DNA from: Gemmatimonadota bacterium
GTDB taxonomy: Bacteria > Gemmatimonadota > Gemmatimonadetes > Gemmatimonadales > JACORV01
Direction: 5' to 3'
Assembly: GCA_016209905.1 (NCBI GenBank)
Contig: JACQVG010000018.1
Span: forward strand, 1 to 40,079
DNA: 40,079 nucleotides
Numbering within the stretch: the first letter of the stretch is position 1; every line of letters starts with the position of its first letter. Under the pieces are notes generated by a model. That model was given only the letters and a program-made list of their open reading frames with translations. It was not told the origin of the DNA and searched no databases. A program made the translations under genes and the position numbers. This document shows, one piece after another, positions 25,439-33,504 of the stretch.

Positions 25439-26116
25439 TCAGCCCAGGGATTTCAGGACGAGCTTGCTGACCGCCTTGAGGGTCTCGAACACCCCGTCAC
25501 CGGTGATGGCGACGGCCTCGCGCGCCGGCGCCCGCTCCACCCACTCGCCGGTCGGCAACTGCCGGACGAGAAAGTCACCCGGGAAAACCGGGTCCGGCAC
25601 GGGCGTCTGCTTGTCGGAGTCGGCGACCGGCCAGCCCGGATTCAGCGCTGCCTGAAGCTCCTTGACCGGGGAGGCGTTCGGCAGATCCCGCTTGTTGAAC
25701 TGGACGACGAACGGGATCTTGGTGAGATCGTACCCGTACTCCCCCATGTTGTCGTACAGGTTCTGCATGGACTCGACGTTCGCCTCCAGCCGCTCGAGCT
25801 GGCTGTCGGCGACGAACACGACGCCGTCCACGCCCTTCAGGATGAGCTTGCGGCTCGCGTTGTAGTAAACCTGGCCCGGCACCGTGTAGAGGTGGAACCG
25901 GGTCTTGAAACCTCGCACCGTGCCAAGGTCCACCGGGAGGAAGTCGAAGAACAGCGTCCGCTCGGTCTCCGTGGCCAGCGAGATGAGCTTGCCGCGGGAC
26001 GCCGGGTTCACCCTGCCGAACACATGCTCCAGATTGGTGGTCTTGCCTCCGAGCCCGGGCCCGTAGTAAACCAGCTTGCAGTTGATCTCGCGCGAGGCGT
26101 AGTTGATCATCGACAT
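25439..26116 (-). CDS. mglA: MglA-family small GTPase
   Basis: [83 protein letters not shown]. Confidence 0.92.
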   Translation of the reverse strand: MSMINYASREINCKLVYYGPGLGGKTTNLEHVFGRVNPASRGKLISLATETERTLFFDFLPVDLGTVRGFKTRFHLYTVPGQVYYNASRKLILKGVDGVVFVADSQLERLEANVESMQNLYDNMGEYGYDLTKIPFVVQFNKRDLPNASPVKELQAALNPGWPVADSDKQTPVPDPVFPGDFLVRQLPTGEWVERAPAREAVAITGDGVFETLKAVSKLVLKSLG

Positions 26117-26128
26117 GGTGCGCGCCTC

Positions 26129-26620
26129 TCAGTCGCCGAACAGCTTGTCGATCTCATCTTCCGCCTCTTTGCTCGCGAAGCCCTCGAGCTTGGTTGACTC
26201 CGGCCCGGTCCGATCGAACATCGCCTCGAACAGCTTGCTAAGATCCTCGACCGCGGTCTTGACCTTCAGCCGCACCATGCCCAGCGTCGTGCGGTTGTCG
26301 AACAGCGCGACCAGAATCACGCGCCGGGCGACGTCGGCGAGGTACATGGATTCTTTCTCGCCCTGATGGAACAGCGATGAGAACTCCTGCTCGCCGATCA
26401 TCTTGGCCAGCTGGTCGTTGGCGCTGAAATCGGCTGCGGTGAGGGACGCGAAGGCCTGCGGATCGAATTGGGGGGGCTCGCCGACGCTGGCGACGACCTG
26501 GCCGGCGCGGTCCACCAGGAGGAGGCTCTTGACGTTGGTCTCCCGGAGGAGGCCGTTCATGTGAGCCGAAATGGCCTTGGAGTCTTCTTCCCGGAACGAC
26601 CAGCTGGACGCACCCGGCAT
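26129..26620 (-). CDS. Roadblock/LC7 (MglB-like) protein
   Basis: NGLLRETNVKSLLLVDRAGQVVASVGEPPQFDPQAFASLTAADFSANDQLAKMIGEQEFSSLFHQGEKESMYLADV; adjacent to mglA. Confidence 0.8.
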   Translation of the reverse strand: MPGASSWSFREEDSKAISAHMNGLLRETNVKSLLLVDRAGQVVASVGEPPQFDPQAFASLTAADFSANDQLAKMIGEQEFSSLFHQGEKESMYLADVARRVILVALFDNRTTLGMVRLKVKTAVEDLSKLFEAMFDRTGPESTKLEGFASKEAEDEIDKLFGD

Positions 26621-26633
26621 CGGCGCCTCGCCT

Positions 26634-26903
26634 CTAGTCCAGTTTGGCTTCCATGCGGCGCATGATGGCCTCGGCCCGCCGCCGCAGCGACGGATGCTCC
26701 TCCCACGCGATGTACTCGCGCAGCACCCGCACCGTCTCGACCCCCGGGTGCCCGCTCAAGTAGCCCAGCGCCGACAGGCGGCGGAGCGGACGGGCCGAGA
26801 ACAGCGAGGAGCGCCAGCGACCCATCGAGCGCTGCGCCAGCGCGGCGCCGACGACGAAGCCGGCTGCGAGCGACCCCATGAAATACCAGGCGCGGCGCCT
26901 CAT
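26634..26903 (-). CDS. Small membrane-anchored protein of unknown function
   Basis: MRRRAWYFMGSLAAGFVVGAALAQRSMGRWRSSLFSARPLRRLSALGYLSGHPGVETVRVLREYIAWEEHPSLRRRAEAIMRRMEAKLD; ATGA overlap with recR. Confidence 0.65.
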   Translation of the reverse strand: MRRRAWYFMGSLAAGFVVGAALAQRSMGRWRSSLFSARPLRRLSALGYLSGHPGVETVRVLREYIAWEEHPSLRRRAEAIMRRMEAKLD

Positions 26904-27499
26904 TCCTGCGCCATCGAATGCCGCGCGGCGATGGCCTGGGCAATCGTCTCGCCGTCGGCGTACTCGAGCTCTCCCCCCATCGGCAGCCCCCGGGCGAGGC
27001 GCGACACTCTCACGCCCAGCGGCCGGAGGACTCCCTCCAGGTAGTGGGCGGTCGCTTCCCCTTCGACCGACGGGTTCGTCGCCACAATCACCTCCCGGAT
27101 CCTCGATCCGTTCCCGACGCGCCGGACGAGCGCCGGAACGCTGAGTGCGTCGGGGCCCACGCCGTCGAGCGGAGACAGCCGTCCACCCAGGACGTGGTAG
27201 AGCCCGCGGTATTCGCCGGCCCGCTCGATGGCCAGCACGTCGGAGGCCTCCTCGACCACGCACAGCACCCCGGAGTCCCGTCGGGAATCGCTGCACAGCG
27301 CGCACGGGTCCGCCTCGGTCAGGTTGCCGCACTCCGAGCAGGCCCGCACGCGCTCTCCCAGCGCCGCCACGGCGCGCGCCAGCCGGGCCGACTGCTCACG
27401 AGGCTGCTTGAGAAGGAAATACGTGAGACGCTGCGCCGTCTTCCGACCGATGCCGGGGAGCTTGGCGAACTCGGCGACCAGCTCCTCGATGGCCGACAC
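26900..27499 (-). CDS. recR: Recombination mediator RecR
   Basis: AKLPGIGRKTAQRLTYFLL; CSECGNLTEADPCALCSD zinc motif; TOPRIM CVVEEASDVLAIE. Confidence 0.95.
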   Translation of the reverse strand: MSAIEELVAEFAKLPGIGRKTAQRLTYFLLKQPREQSARLARAVAALGERVRACSECGNLTEADPCALCSDSRRDSGVLCVVEEASDVLAIERAGEYRGLYHVLGGRLSPLDGVGPDALSVPALVRRVGNGSRIREVIVATNPSVEGEATAHYLEGVLRPLGVRVSRLARGLPMGGELEYADGETIAQAIAARHSMAQE

Positions 27500-27501
27500 G
27501 G

Positions 27502-27816
27502 CTACAACGCGAACGGCAGCGGGAACGGCAGGGCGCCTTGAACCTTCTTGATCTCGTCCTGCGCAATCTCCGCCGCCCGCTTCTGCACCTCTGACACGGC
27601 GGCCACCACGAGATCCTCGAGCATCTCGACGTCGCCCCCGAGGAGGCCGGGATCGATTCGAATCTCGCGGATCTGGCCGCGCCCGTCGGCGGTCACGGTC
27701 ACCATGCCCCCGCCCGCCGAGCCGGTCACCGTCCGCTGCGCCAGCTCGCTCTGAATCGCCGCCAGGCGCCCCTGCACCTGCTGCCCGAACTGCAGGAGCG
27801 CGCGAAGATCGGTCAT
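27502..27816 (-). CDS. YbaB/EbfC nucleoid-associated protein
   Basis: GMVTVTADGRGQIREIRIDPGLLGGDVEMLEDLVVAAVSEVQKRA; dnaX-ybaB-recR order. Confidence 0.92.
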   Translation of the reverse strand: MTDLRALLQFGQQVQGRLAAIQSELAQRTVTGSAGGGMVTVTADGRGQIREIRIDPGLLGGDVEMLEDLVVAAVSEVQKRAAEIAQDEIKKVQGALPFPLPFAL

Positions 27817-27854
27817 TGGCTACAACCTAGAGTCCGGGCGGGCCGGTGGCAAGC

Positions 27855-29543
27855 CTACTCCAACAGCTCCAGGTCCAGCGCATCGATGGCACGATCGAGC
27901 GCCGGGTCTCGCGCACGCAGCGCCCGCGTTCGCTCGGCCTTGGCGTCGCCGGGCGAGGCCCGCCGCGGCTTCGCGACCGCGGCCCGGGACGGCTCGGGAT
28001 CGGCGGAGGCCACCGTGACCCGGAGCGGCGCGCCGGCGACGCGGGCGATGACCGCCTCGACCGCCGCGCGGTGGCGGCCGAGTCCCTCGGCGGTGAGTGG
28101 GCTTCCGCCCAGCGGCCGCAGGGCGAGCGCGTCTCCCTCGAGGCTGTCCGGGAGGGCGTCCGCGAGTGCTTCGGCCACCAGCATCTTCTTGCCCGTCCGG
28201 GCGGCGACGACGATCTCCGGCCACAGCTCGCGCAACGCGTCCAAGGTGAGAGGACCGGACCGGCGCGCGGACGGCCGAGCGGGCTCGGACGCCTCCGGGC
28301 CTCGTGGGCCGGGGCTCGCCGGGCTGCGATCGGACAGTGCGCGCGGCGGCGAAGTCGGCTCAGCCTCCTCCGTCGCCCGGGCATCCCGGTGTGCGCCGAC
28401 CGCCTTCACGAGCTCGGCGATGTCCACCGTCCGGTCCATCAGCGCCCACCGGAGCAGCAGCGTCTCGAGGGCCAGACGCGGCGCGCCACCGCGCCGGATC
28501 GGCTCCTCCGCTTCCGCCAGGGCGCGCAGGATGCGGAGCAGGTCGCCGGGGGCCAGCTCGCCCGAGCGCCGCACGACCTCGGCGGCGAGCGCGGCGCTGA
28601 CGCCGTCCGGCGCGGCGCCGACGCGGGCGGCGAGCGCGGCACGCCACAGGTCGCCGGCTCCCTCGGCGAAGGCGGCGAGATCCACGCCGGCGTCCACCAG
28701 CTTGGCGACGAACGGGAACACCTCCCGCGGACGGCGCTCGATCACGAGGGAAAACAGCTCCGCGTAGACCTCGTCCCCCACCAGGCCGAGCACGTCGCGC
28801 ACCCGGGCGGCGGACACCACGCCGGAACCGAACGTCGTGACCTGCTCCAGGATGGAGAGCGCGTCCCGCACGCCGCCGTTGGCGACGCGCGCGATGAGCT
28901 CGACCGCGTCCTCGTCCGCCTCCACCCGCTCCGCGTCCGCGACCTCCCTCAGCCGCTCGGCGATGGCCCGCGGGCCGACGCGCCGAAAGTCGAACCGCTG
29001 GAGCCGGCTCATCACGGGAGCGGCGGTGTTCGTGATCTTGTGCGGCTCCGTCGTCGCGAAGACGAAGACGACGCCCGGCGGCGGCTCCTCCAGGATCTTG
29101 AGGAGCGTGTTCCACGCCTCGCGCGTCAGCATGTGCGCTTCGTCCACGATGTAGACCTTGAAGCGCCCCTCCTGCGACGCGGCGTACATCGCACGCTCCC
29201 TCAGCTCGCGCGCGTCGTCCACGCCGCGGTTGCTCGCCGCGTCGATCTCGACGACGTCGAGGCTGGTGGAGCCGCTCCAGATGCGCCGGCACGACACGCA
29301 CTCGCCGCACGGCTCGCCGGGCGCCGCAGTCGGCGCGCCCGCGTGTCGGGCATCGCAGTTCAGGGCCATGGCGAGGATGCGCGCCGCAGTCGTCTTGCCC
29401 ACTCCGCGCGGGCCCGCGAAGACGTAGCCGTGCGCCACGCGGCCCTGCTGCACCGCGCCGCGCAGCGCGCGCGCGACGTGATCCTGGGCGATCAGCTCGC
29501 CGAAGAGGCGCGGACGGTACTTGCGGGCGAGGGCTACGTGCAT
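27855..29543 (-). CDS. dnaX: DNA polymerase III subunit gamma/tau
   Basis: RKYRPRLFGELIAQDHVARALRGAVQQGRVAHGYVFAGPRGVGKTTAARILA; CGECVSCRRIWSG zinc motif; DEAHMLTREAWNTLLKILEEPP. Confidence 0.95.
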   Translation of the reverse strand: MHVALARKYRPRLFGELIAQDHVARALRGAVQQGRVAHGYVFAGPRGVGKTTAARILAMALNCDARHAGAPTAAPGEPCGECVSCRRIWSGSTSLDVVEIDAASNRGVDDARELRERAMYAASQEGRFKVYIVDEAHMLTREAWNTLLKILEEPPPGVVFVFATTEPHKITNTAAPVMSRLQRFDFRRVGPRAIAERLREVADAERVEADEDAVELIARVANGGVRDALSILEQVTTFGSGVVSAARVRDVLGLVGDEVYAELFSLVIERRPREVFPFVAKLVDAGVDLAAFAEGAGDLWRAALAARVGAAPDGVSAALAAEVVRRSGELAPGDLLRILRALAEAEEPIRRGGAPRLALETLLLRWALMDRTVDIAELVKAVGAHRDARATEEAEPTSPPRALSDRSPASPGPRGPEASEPARPSARRSGPLTLDALRELWPEIVVAARTGKKMLVAEALADALPDSLEGDALALRPLGGSPLTAEGLGRHRAAVEAVIARVAGAPLRVTVASADPEPSRAAVAKPRRASPGDAKAERTRALRARDPALDRAIDALDLELLE

Positions 29544-29550
29544 CGAGACC

Positions 29551-29582
29551 AGAGTTGCAGAGTTGCAGAGTGAGAGAGTTGC
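29551..29582 (+). repeat. Short tandem repeat AGAGTTGC x4 (one degenerate unit)
   Basis: agagttgc agagttgc agagtgag agagttgc; a further CAGAGTTGC occurs at about 29723. Confidence 0.7.
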
Positions 29583-29629
29583 AGGTGCAGACGGCCCCCC
29601 GAACGGCTATGCAGTTCCGAGTGGGTGAG

Positions 29630-29702
29630 CTGGGGCGGGAGGATTCGAACCTCCAACTTCCCGGTTAACAGCCGGGCGGTCTGCCAGTTGACCTACACCC
29701 CA
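29630..29702 (-). tRNA. tRNA-Asn (anticodon GTT)
   Basis: Minus strand TGGGGTGTAGGTCAACTGGCAGACCGCCCGGCTGTTAACCGGGAAGTTGGAGGTTCGAATCCTCCCGCCCCAG; acceptor TGGGGTG/CGCCCCA, anticodon stem CCCGG/CCGGG with loop CTGTTAA, T-loop TTCGAAT. Confidence 0.93.
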
Positions 29703-29751
29703 ACGAGCCGGCAGCGAGTTCGCAGAGTTGCGGGCCACTGGAAACGGGAGT

Positions 29752-29848
29752 GCCCCAGGCTCCCCGTCGCGACGCGAGACATCGCTTAGCGCTGCTGCCT
29801 GCGGGGCCCTGACGCGGTTCGCAAGCCCGTGCCCGACGGACCTGGGGC
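29752..29848 (-). ncRNA. ffs: Small signal recognition particle RNA (4.5S-like)
   Basis: Minus strand GCCCCAGGTCCGTCGGGCACGGGCTTGCGAACCGCGTCAGGGCCCCGCAGGCAGCAGCGCTAAGCGATGTCTCGCGTCGCGACGGGGAGCCTGGGGC: GAACC-N2-GTCAGG...AGCAGC-N2-TAAG core, terminal GCCCCAGG/CCTGGGGC and CCGTCG/CGACGG helices. Confidence 0.88.
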
Positions 29849-29854
29849 GATCAC

Positions 29855-29883
29855 AAGATAGTTGGACGCTGCGCCGACGCCAA
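29855..29883 (-). promoter_or_regulatory. Sigma70-type promoter of the SRP RNA gene
   Basis: Minus strand TTGGCG-17 bp-TATCTT, placing the TSS at about 29848-29850, the start of the terminal helix. Confidence 0.65.
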
Positions 29884-29908
29884 GGCGCCGGCGGGCACGA
29901 TGCCCGTC

Positions 29909-30805
29909 TCAACCGGAGAGGATCGCGCGCTGCGCCGCCTGGCGGCGCCGCAGCTCGTAGACCTGGGCGATCTCGCCGCCGAGGAGGAACACGAAGGTCA
30001 TGTAGTACACCCACCCGACGAAGAGCAGGAGCGCGCCGAGCGTGGCGTCGCTCACCAGCTGGTCGGCCCGGACCATTGTCCGGAAGTAGAGGCCGAGGAC
30101 CTGCTTGGCGATCTCGAAGCCGAGGCTGCACGTCACCGCGGCCACCAGCGCGCTGTCCCACCGGATGCGGCGCGCCGGGGCATAGCGGAACACGACCAGA
30201 AAGAGCAGGAGCACGAACACGTAGGCGAGGAGCTGGACGATCACGAACTCCAGGAACCCGATCGCCGGGTTGCGCTCCCCCAGCACGGCCAGCCCTTCGG
30301 AGGCCGCGGCATTCGCGACGAACAGGAGGCCGGTCACCAGCACCAGGGCGACGTCCTGGAGCTTGCCCCGCAGCCAGGAGCGCGTCTCCTCCGTGTCGAA
30401 GACCTCGCACAGCACCGCACGGAGCGAACCGAACAGCCGGGTGGAGAACCAGACGAAGAGCGGCAGGCCGAGGACGCCGAGCGTGCCGCGCGACTGGGTG
30501 ACTCCCTCGGCCAACCGGATCACCGGCTCGAAGGGGTCGGTGCCGCCGCGCGCCCTGGTGGGCAGCCACCGCTGCAGGTAGTCGCGCAACTCCACCTGCG
30601 CCGCGTCCGCCCCGGCGTTCAAGAGGTAGCCGACCAGGGAGAGGACCAGCAGCGCCAGCGGAATGGCCGCCAGGAGCGCATCGAAGGTGAGCCCGCTGGC
30701 GAGGAACGGCACGTTCGACTCCGCCGCGCCCTGGTAGACCCGGCGGACGAAGTTCCGTACGTCGTGCCACAGAAAGCGCCAGCGGAGCCCGGCAGTGGCC
30801 TCCAC
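29909..30805 (-). CDS. YihY/BrkB family inner membrane protein
   Basis: WHDVRNFVRRVYQGAAESNVPFLASGLTFDALLAAIPLALLVLSLVGYLL; VGWVYYMTFVFLLGGEIAQVYELRR. Start codon uncertain (GTG 30805 proposed). Confidence 0.88.
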   Translation of the reverse strand: MEATAGLRWRFLWHDVRNFVRRVYQGAAESNVPFLASGLTFDALLAAIPLALLVLSLVGYLLNAGADAAQVELRDYLQRWLPTRARGGTDPFEPVIRLAEGVTQSRGTLGVLGLPLFVWFSTRLFGSLRAVLCEVFDTEETRSWLRGKLQDVALVLVTGLLFVANAAASEGLAVLGERNPAIGFLEFVIVQLLAYVFVLLLFLVVFRYAPARRIRWDSALVAAVTCSLGFEIAKQVLGLYFRTMVRADQLVSDATLGALLLFVGWVYYMTFVFLLGGEIAQVYELRRRQAAQRAILSG

Positions 30806-30813
30806 GGCCAAGC

Positions 30814-31245
30814 CTATGCGACCGGCTCCTCGTCGCTCGCGGCCGGGCGGGCCGCGCGCCTTGCCTCGCGGGCCTCGCCGAGGCGGCGCTCCAGCTCCTC
30901 GCGCGCCGTGTGGGCCGCGGCGCGCCCCGCCTCCGCGACGTCGCCGGCCACCTGCCGACCCTCGCGCACGCCGCGCTTGGCCGTCTCGAGCCCCGCCTCC
31001 ACGCCCGCCCGCGCCCGCTCGTACGTGTCGGTCACCAGTTCCTGGAGCTCGTCCGCCTTCGACACCGCCAGGTCCGTGAGGCGGCGCCCGCGGGTCCGAA
31101 GGTTCGCGCGCATCTCCTCGCCGCTCATCGGCGCGAAGAGCAACGCGAGGGCCGCGCCGACGGCGACGCCCCACAGGAAGGGCACCACCGGGAAGCCGCG
31201 TTTCTCGACCACCACGACCTCGTCCTCGTCCTCATGCCGTGCCAT
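30814..31245 (-). CDS. YtxH-domain protein
   Basis: FLWGVAVGAALALLFAPMSGEEMRANLRTRGRRLTDLAVSKADELQE; TM followed by a long charged helix. Confidence 0.8.
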   Translation of the reverse strand: MARHEDEDEVVVVEKRGFPVVPFLWGVAVGAALALLFAPMSGEEMRANLRTRGRRLTDLAVSKADELQELVTDTYERARAGVEAGLETAKRGVREGRQVAGDVAEAGRAAAHTAREELERRLGEAREARRAARPAASDEEPVA

Positions 31246-31261
31246 ACGAAGTCCTCCCCTT

Positions 31262-32680
31262 CTACTCCCCTGCCTCGGCGTCGTCCGGCGCGGCGGCCAT
31301 GGTGACCGCCGGCTCGGGCCGCCGGATGGATGGAGCGCCCCCGTACCGCGCCACGACGTCGGCCGTGTCCGCCACCCGCAGCGACCTCAGCAGGAAGGCG
31401 AACTGCTCCTCCAGCGCGGCACCCAGGGCCGTCCGCACCACCTCGGGCAAGTTCCACCACTCCGCCTTGAACGGCCCCAGCGCCTTCTTACGGGTCTTGT
31501 AGAAGAACTGCTCGTCCGTCTCGCCCGCCTTGCGCTCGCCCGCGGCGTTCTCGCGCAGCCAGTCGTAGAGCTTCGCCTTGAACGCCACCGGCGTCGCCTC
31601 GTGCTCGAACAGCAGCGTCTGGAACGCCGTGGCGAGATGGATCTCGGCAGTCTCAATCTCGGGAAATCTGCCGAACGCGGAGGCCGGGAGGGTGGACGCG
31701 CCGTGCTGCACCGCGCCGGCCAGACCATAGCGCTCCCGCGCTTCCCGGGAGAGCGCCTCCAGCGCCTGGAGGTCGAGCTTGACCTCGGCGATGGACCCGT
31801 CCGGCAGGACGACGCCCCCGTGCGACGTGCCGGTCTGCACGCTGATCTTCGAGATGCCGGCCAGCTCCGGGCCGAACTCGGCGAGCGCTCGGGCGTAACC
31901 CTCCATGAAGGCGCGCAGCTCGTGGACGTCGCTGTTCTTGCCGCCGACCTCGCCGATCTCGGCCCCGACCGAGACCGTGAGCCCGGGGGGCTCGTGCGCG
32001 CGAATGCACGCCGTGATCTCGGCCGCCCGCTCGTAGTTGGCGCGCTGCTGGAGATCGAGGGTCGGTTGCGACAGGTCGACGAGCGTGGACGTGTCCACGT
32101 CGATGTTGTAGAACCCGGCGGCGAGCTCCTCCTGGATCAGCGACGTCACGGCCCCGACCTCTCCCTCGGGGTCGCCGGCGTACTTCTTGGCATTGATCTG
32201 GCAGTGGTCGCCCTGGATGAACAGCGGGGCCTGGAATCCCTCGCGCAGCGCCGCAGCGAGGAGGACCGCGACGTACTCCGCCGGGCGCTGGTCCGTGTAG
32301 GAGATCTCGGACCGGGCGATCTCGCAGATGAAGGCGCCGGCGTTGAGCTGCCGGGCCGCGCGGAAGAGGGCGCGCGCCGACTCGTAGGCCAGGCCGCGAA
32401 GGTTGATAGCGGGCACCGTGAACCCGCCGACCTCACCCCGGCCCCGCGCCAGGTAGAGCTGGTGGATCGACGCGGGCTTCGCGCCGACCTCCTGCCCGAT
32501 CTCCCACAGGAGCCACCGCGCGGCGTCGCGCGCGATGTCGTCACCGAACACCGCTGTGCAGACCAGCCGGTCGGTCGCCGGGCCCATCAGGTCGCGCGGA
32601 CGCGGAACCTGCACGCTGCCGCCCGCGCCCACCACCGCGCCGCCGAAGGGAGCGAGCAGTCTCTGGACGATATCGTTCAT
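31262..32680 (-). CDS. Class II aldolase-like (fructose/tagatose-bisphosphate aldolase superfamily) protein, divergent
   Basis: MNDIVQRLLAPFGGAVVG...; QGDHCQINAKKY, VDTSTLVDLS, VGAEIGEVGGKNSDVHELRAFMEGY, SVQTGTSHGG, VQHGASTLP occupy FbaA/GatY-like motif positions. Confidence 0.65.
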   Translation of the reverse strand: MNDIVQRLLAPFGGAVVGAGGSVQVPRPRDLMGPATDRLVCTAVFGDDIARDAARWLLWEIGQEVGAKPASIHQLYLARGRGEVGGFTVPAINLRGLAYESARALFRAARQLNAGAFICEIARSEISYTDQRPAEYVAVLLAAALREGFQAPLFIQGDHCQINAKKYAGDPEGEVGAVTSLIQEELAAGFYNIDVDTSTLVDLSQPTLDLQQRANYERAAEITACIRAHEPPGLTVSVGAEIGEVGGKNSDVHELRAFMEGYARALAEFGPELAGISKISVQTGTSHGGVVLPDGSIAEVKLDLQALEALSREARERYGLAGAVQHGASTLPASAFGRFPEIETAEIHLATAFQTLLFEHEATPVAFKAKLYDWLRENAAGERKAGETDEQFFYKTRKKALGPFKAEWWNLPEVVRTALGAALEEQFAFLLRSLRVADTADVVARYGGAPSIRRPEPAVTMAAAPDDAEAGE

Positions 32681-32724
32681 GGCGACTCCTGGCTGTCGTT
32701 CCGCGGGGAGAAATGTAGACCCGG

Positions 32725-33498
32725 TCAGACCTCGATCACCAGCCCGTCGTACGCCGGCCGAATCCCGGGCGGCAGCTCGGCTTCGAGCTCGGCGTGTCCC
32801 GTCTCGTGAGTCAGGTGGGTGAGATAGGTCCGCGGCGCCCCGATGGCACGCGCCGTTTCGACGGCTTCGGGGATCGACAGGTGGGTCGGGTGGACCCTGT
32901 GGAACAGCGCGTTCAATACGAGCACCCTGACCCCCGCGAGGGCGCTCCGGGCCTCCGCGGGGACCTCCTTGGCGTCGGTGATGTATGCCAGGTCGCCGAA
33001 CCGGTACCCGAAGACCGTCGTCGGGCCGTGGCCGAACGCCAGCGGCAGCACGGCGATCCCGGCGACGGTCGCCGGCCTGCCCGCCGGAAGCGGCGTGACC
33101 TCCACGTCGGGCCGGGGCGAACCGGGAAGGGGCCGGGCGTCGGGATCGAAGATGTAGTCGAACCGCTTGCGCATCCGCTCCAGCGAGTCGGCCGGCCCGA
33201 AGATCCGGAGGGTCCCGTGGCGACCGCCGGAGAGGGCGCGCAGGTCGTCGATGCCGTGGGTGTGATCGGCGTGGTCGTGGGTGTAGAGAACCGCGTCCAC
33301 CGCGCCGATGCCGGCGCGCACCATCGCGATCCGAAGCTCGGGGGGCGTGTCCACCAGCAGCAGGGCGCCCCGCTCCTCGACGACCACGGCGGTGCGGGAG
33401 CGTCGGTCGCGGCTGTCGGGCGAGCGGCAGACTCGGCAGGAGCATCCGATCTGCGGGATCCCGAACGAGGTGCCCGTTCCCAGAAAGTGCAGCCTCAC
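32725..33498 (-). CDS. PhnP-like MBL-fold hydrolase
   Basis: MRLHFLGTGTSFGIPQIGCSCRVCRSPDSRDRRSRTAVVVE; THDHADHTHGIDDLR; LTHETGH. Confidence 0.88.
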   Translation of the reverse strand: MRLHFLGTGTSFGIPQIGCSCRVCRSPDSRDRRSRTAVVVEERGALLLVDTPPELRIAMVRAGIGAVDAVLYTHDHADHTHGIDDLRALSGGRHGTLRIFGPADSLERMRKRFDYIFDPDARPLPGSPRPDVEVTPLPAGRPATVAGIAVLPLAFGHGPTTVFGYRFGDLAYITDAKEVPAEARSALAGVRVLVLNALFHRVHPTHLSIPEAVETARAIGAPRTYLTHLTHETGHAELEAELPPGIRPAYDGLVIEV

Positions 33499-33504
33499 GC
33501 CGGG

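Noticed and set aside
29900-32809. 969-aa plus-strand ORF (and 34617..37244, 875 aa)
   Set aside because: Antisense to well-supported yihY, ytxH, aldolase-like, pyruvate kinase and other genes; composition typical of shadow ORFs.
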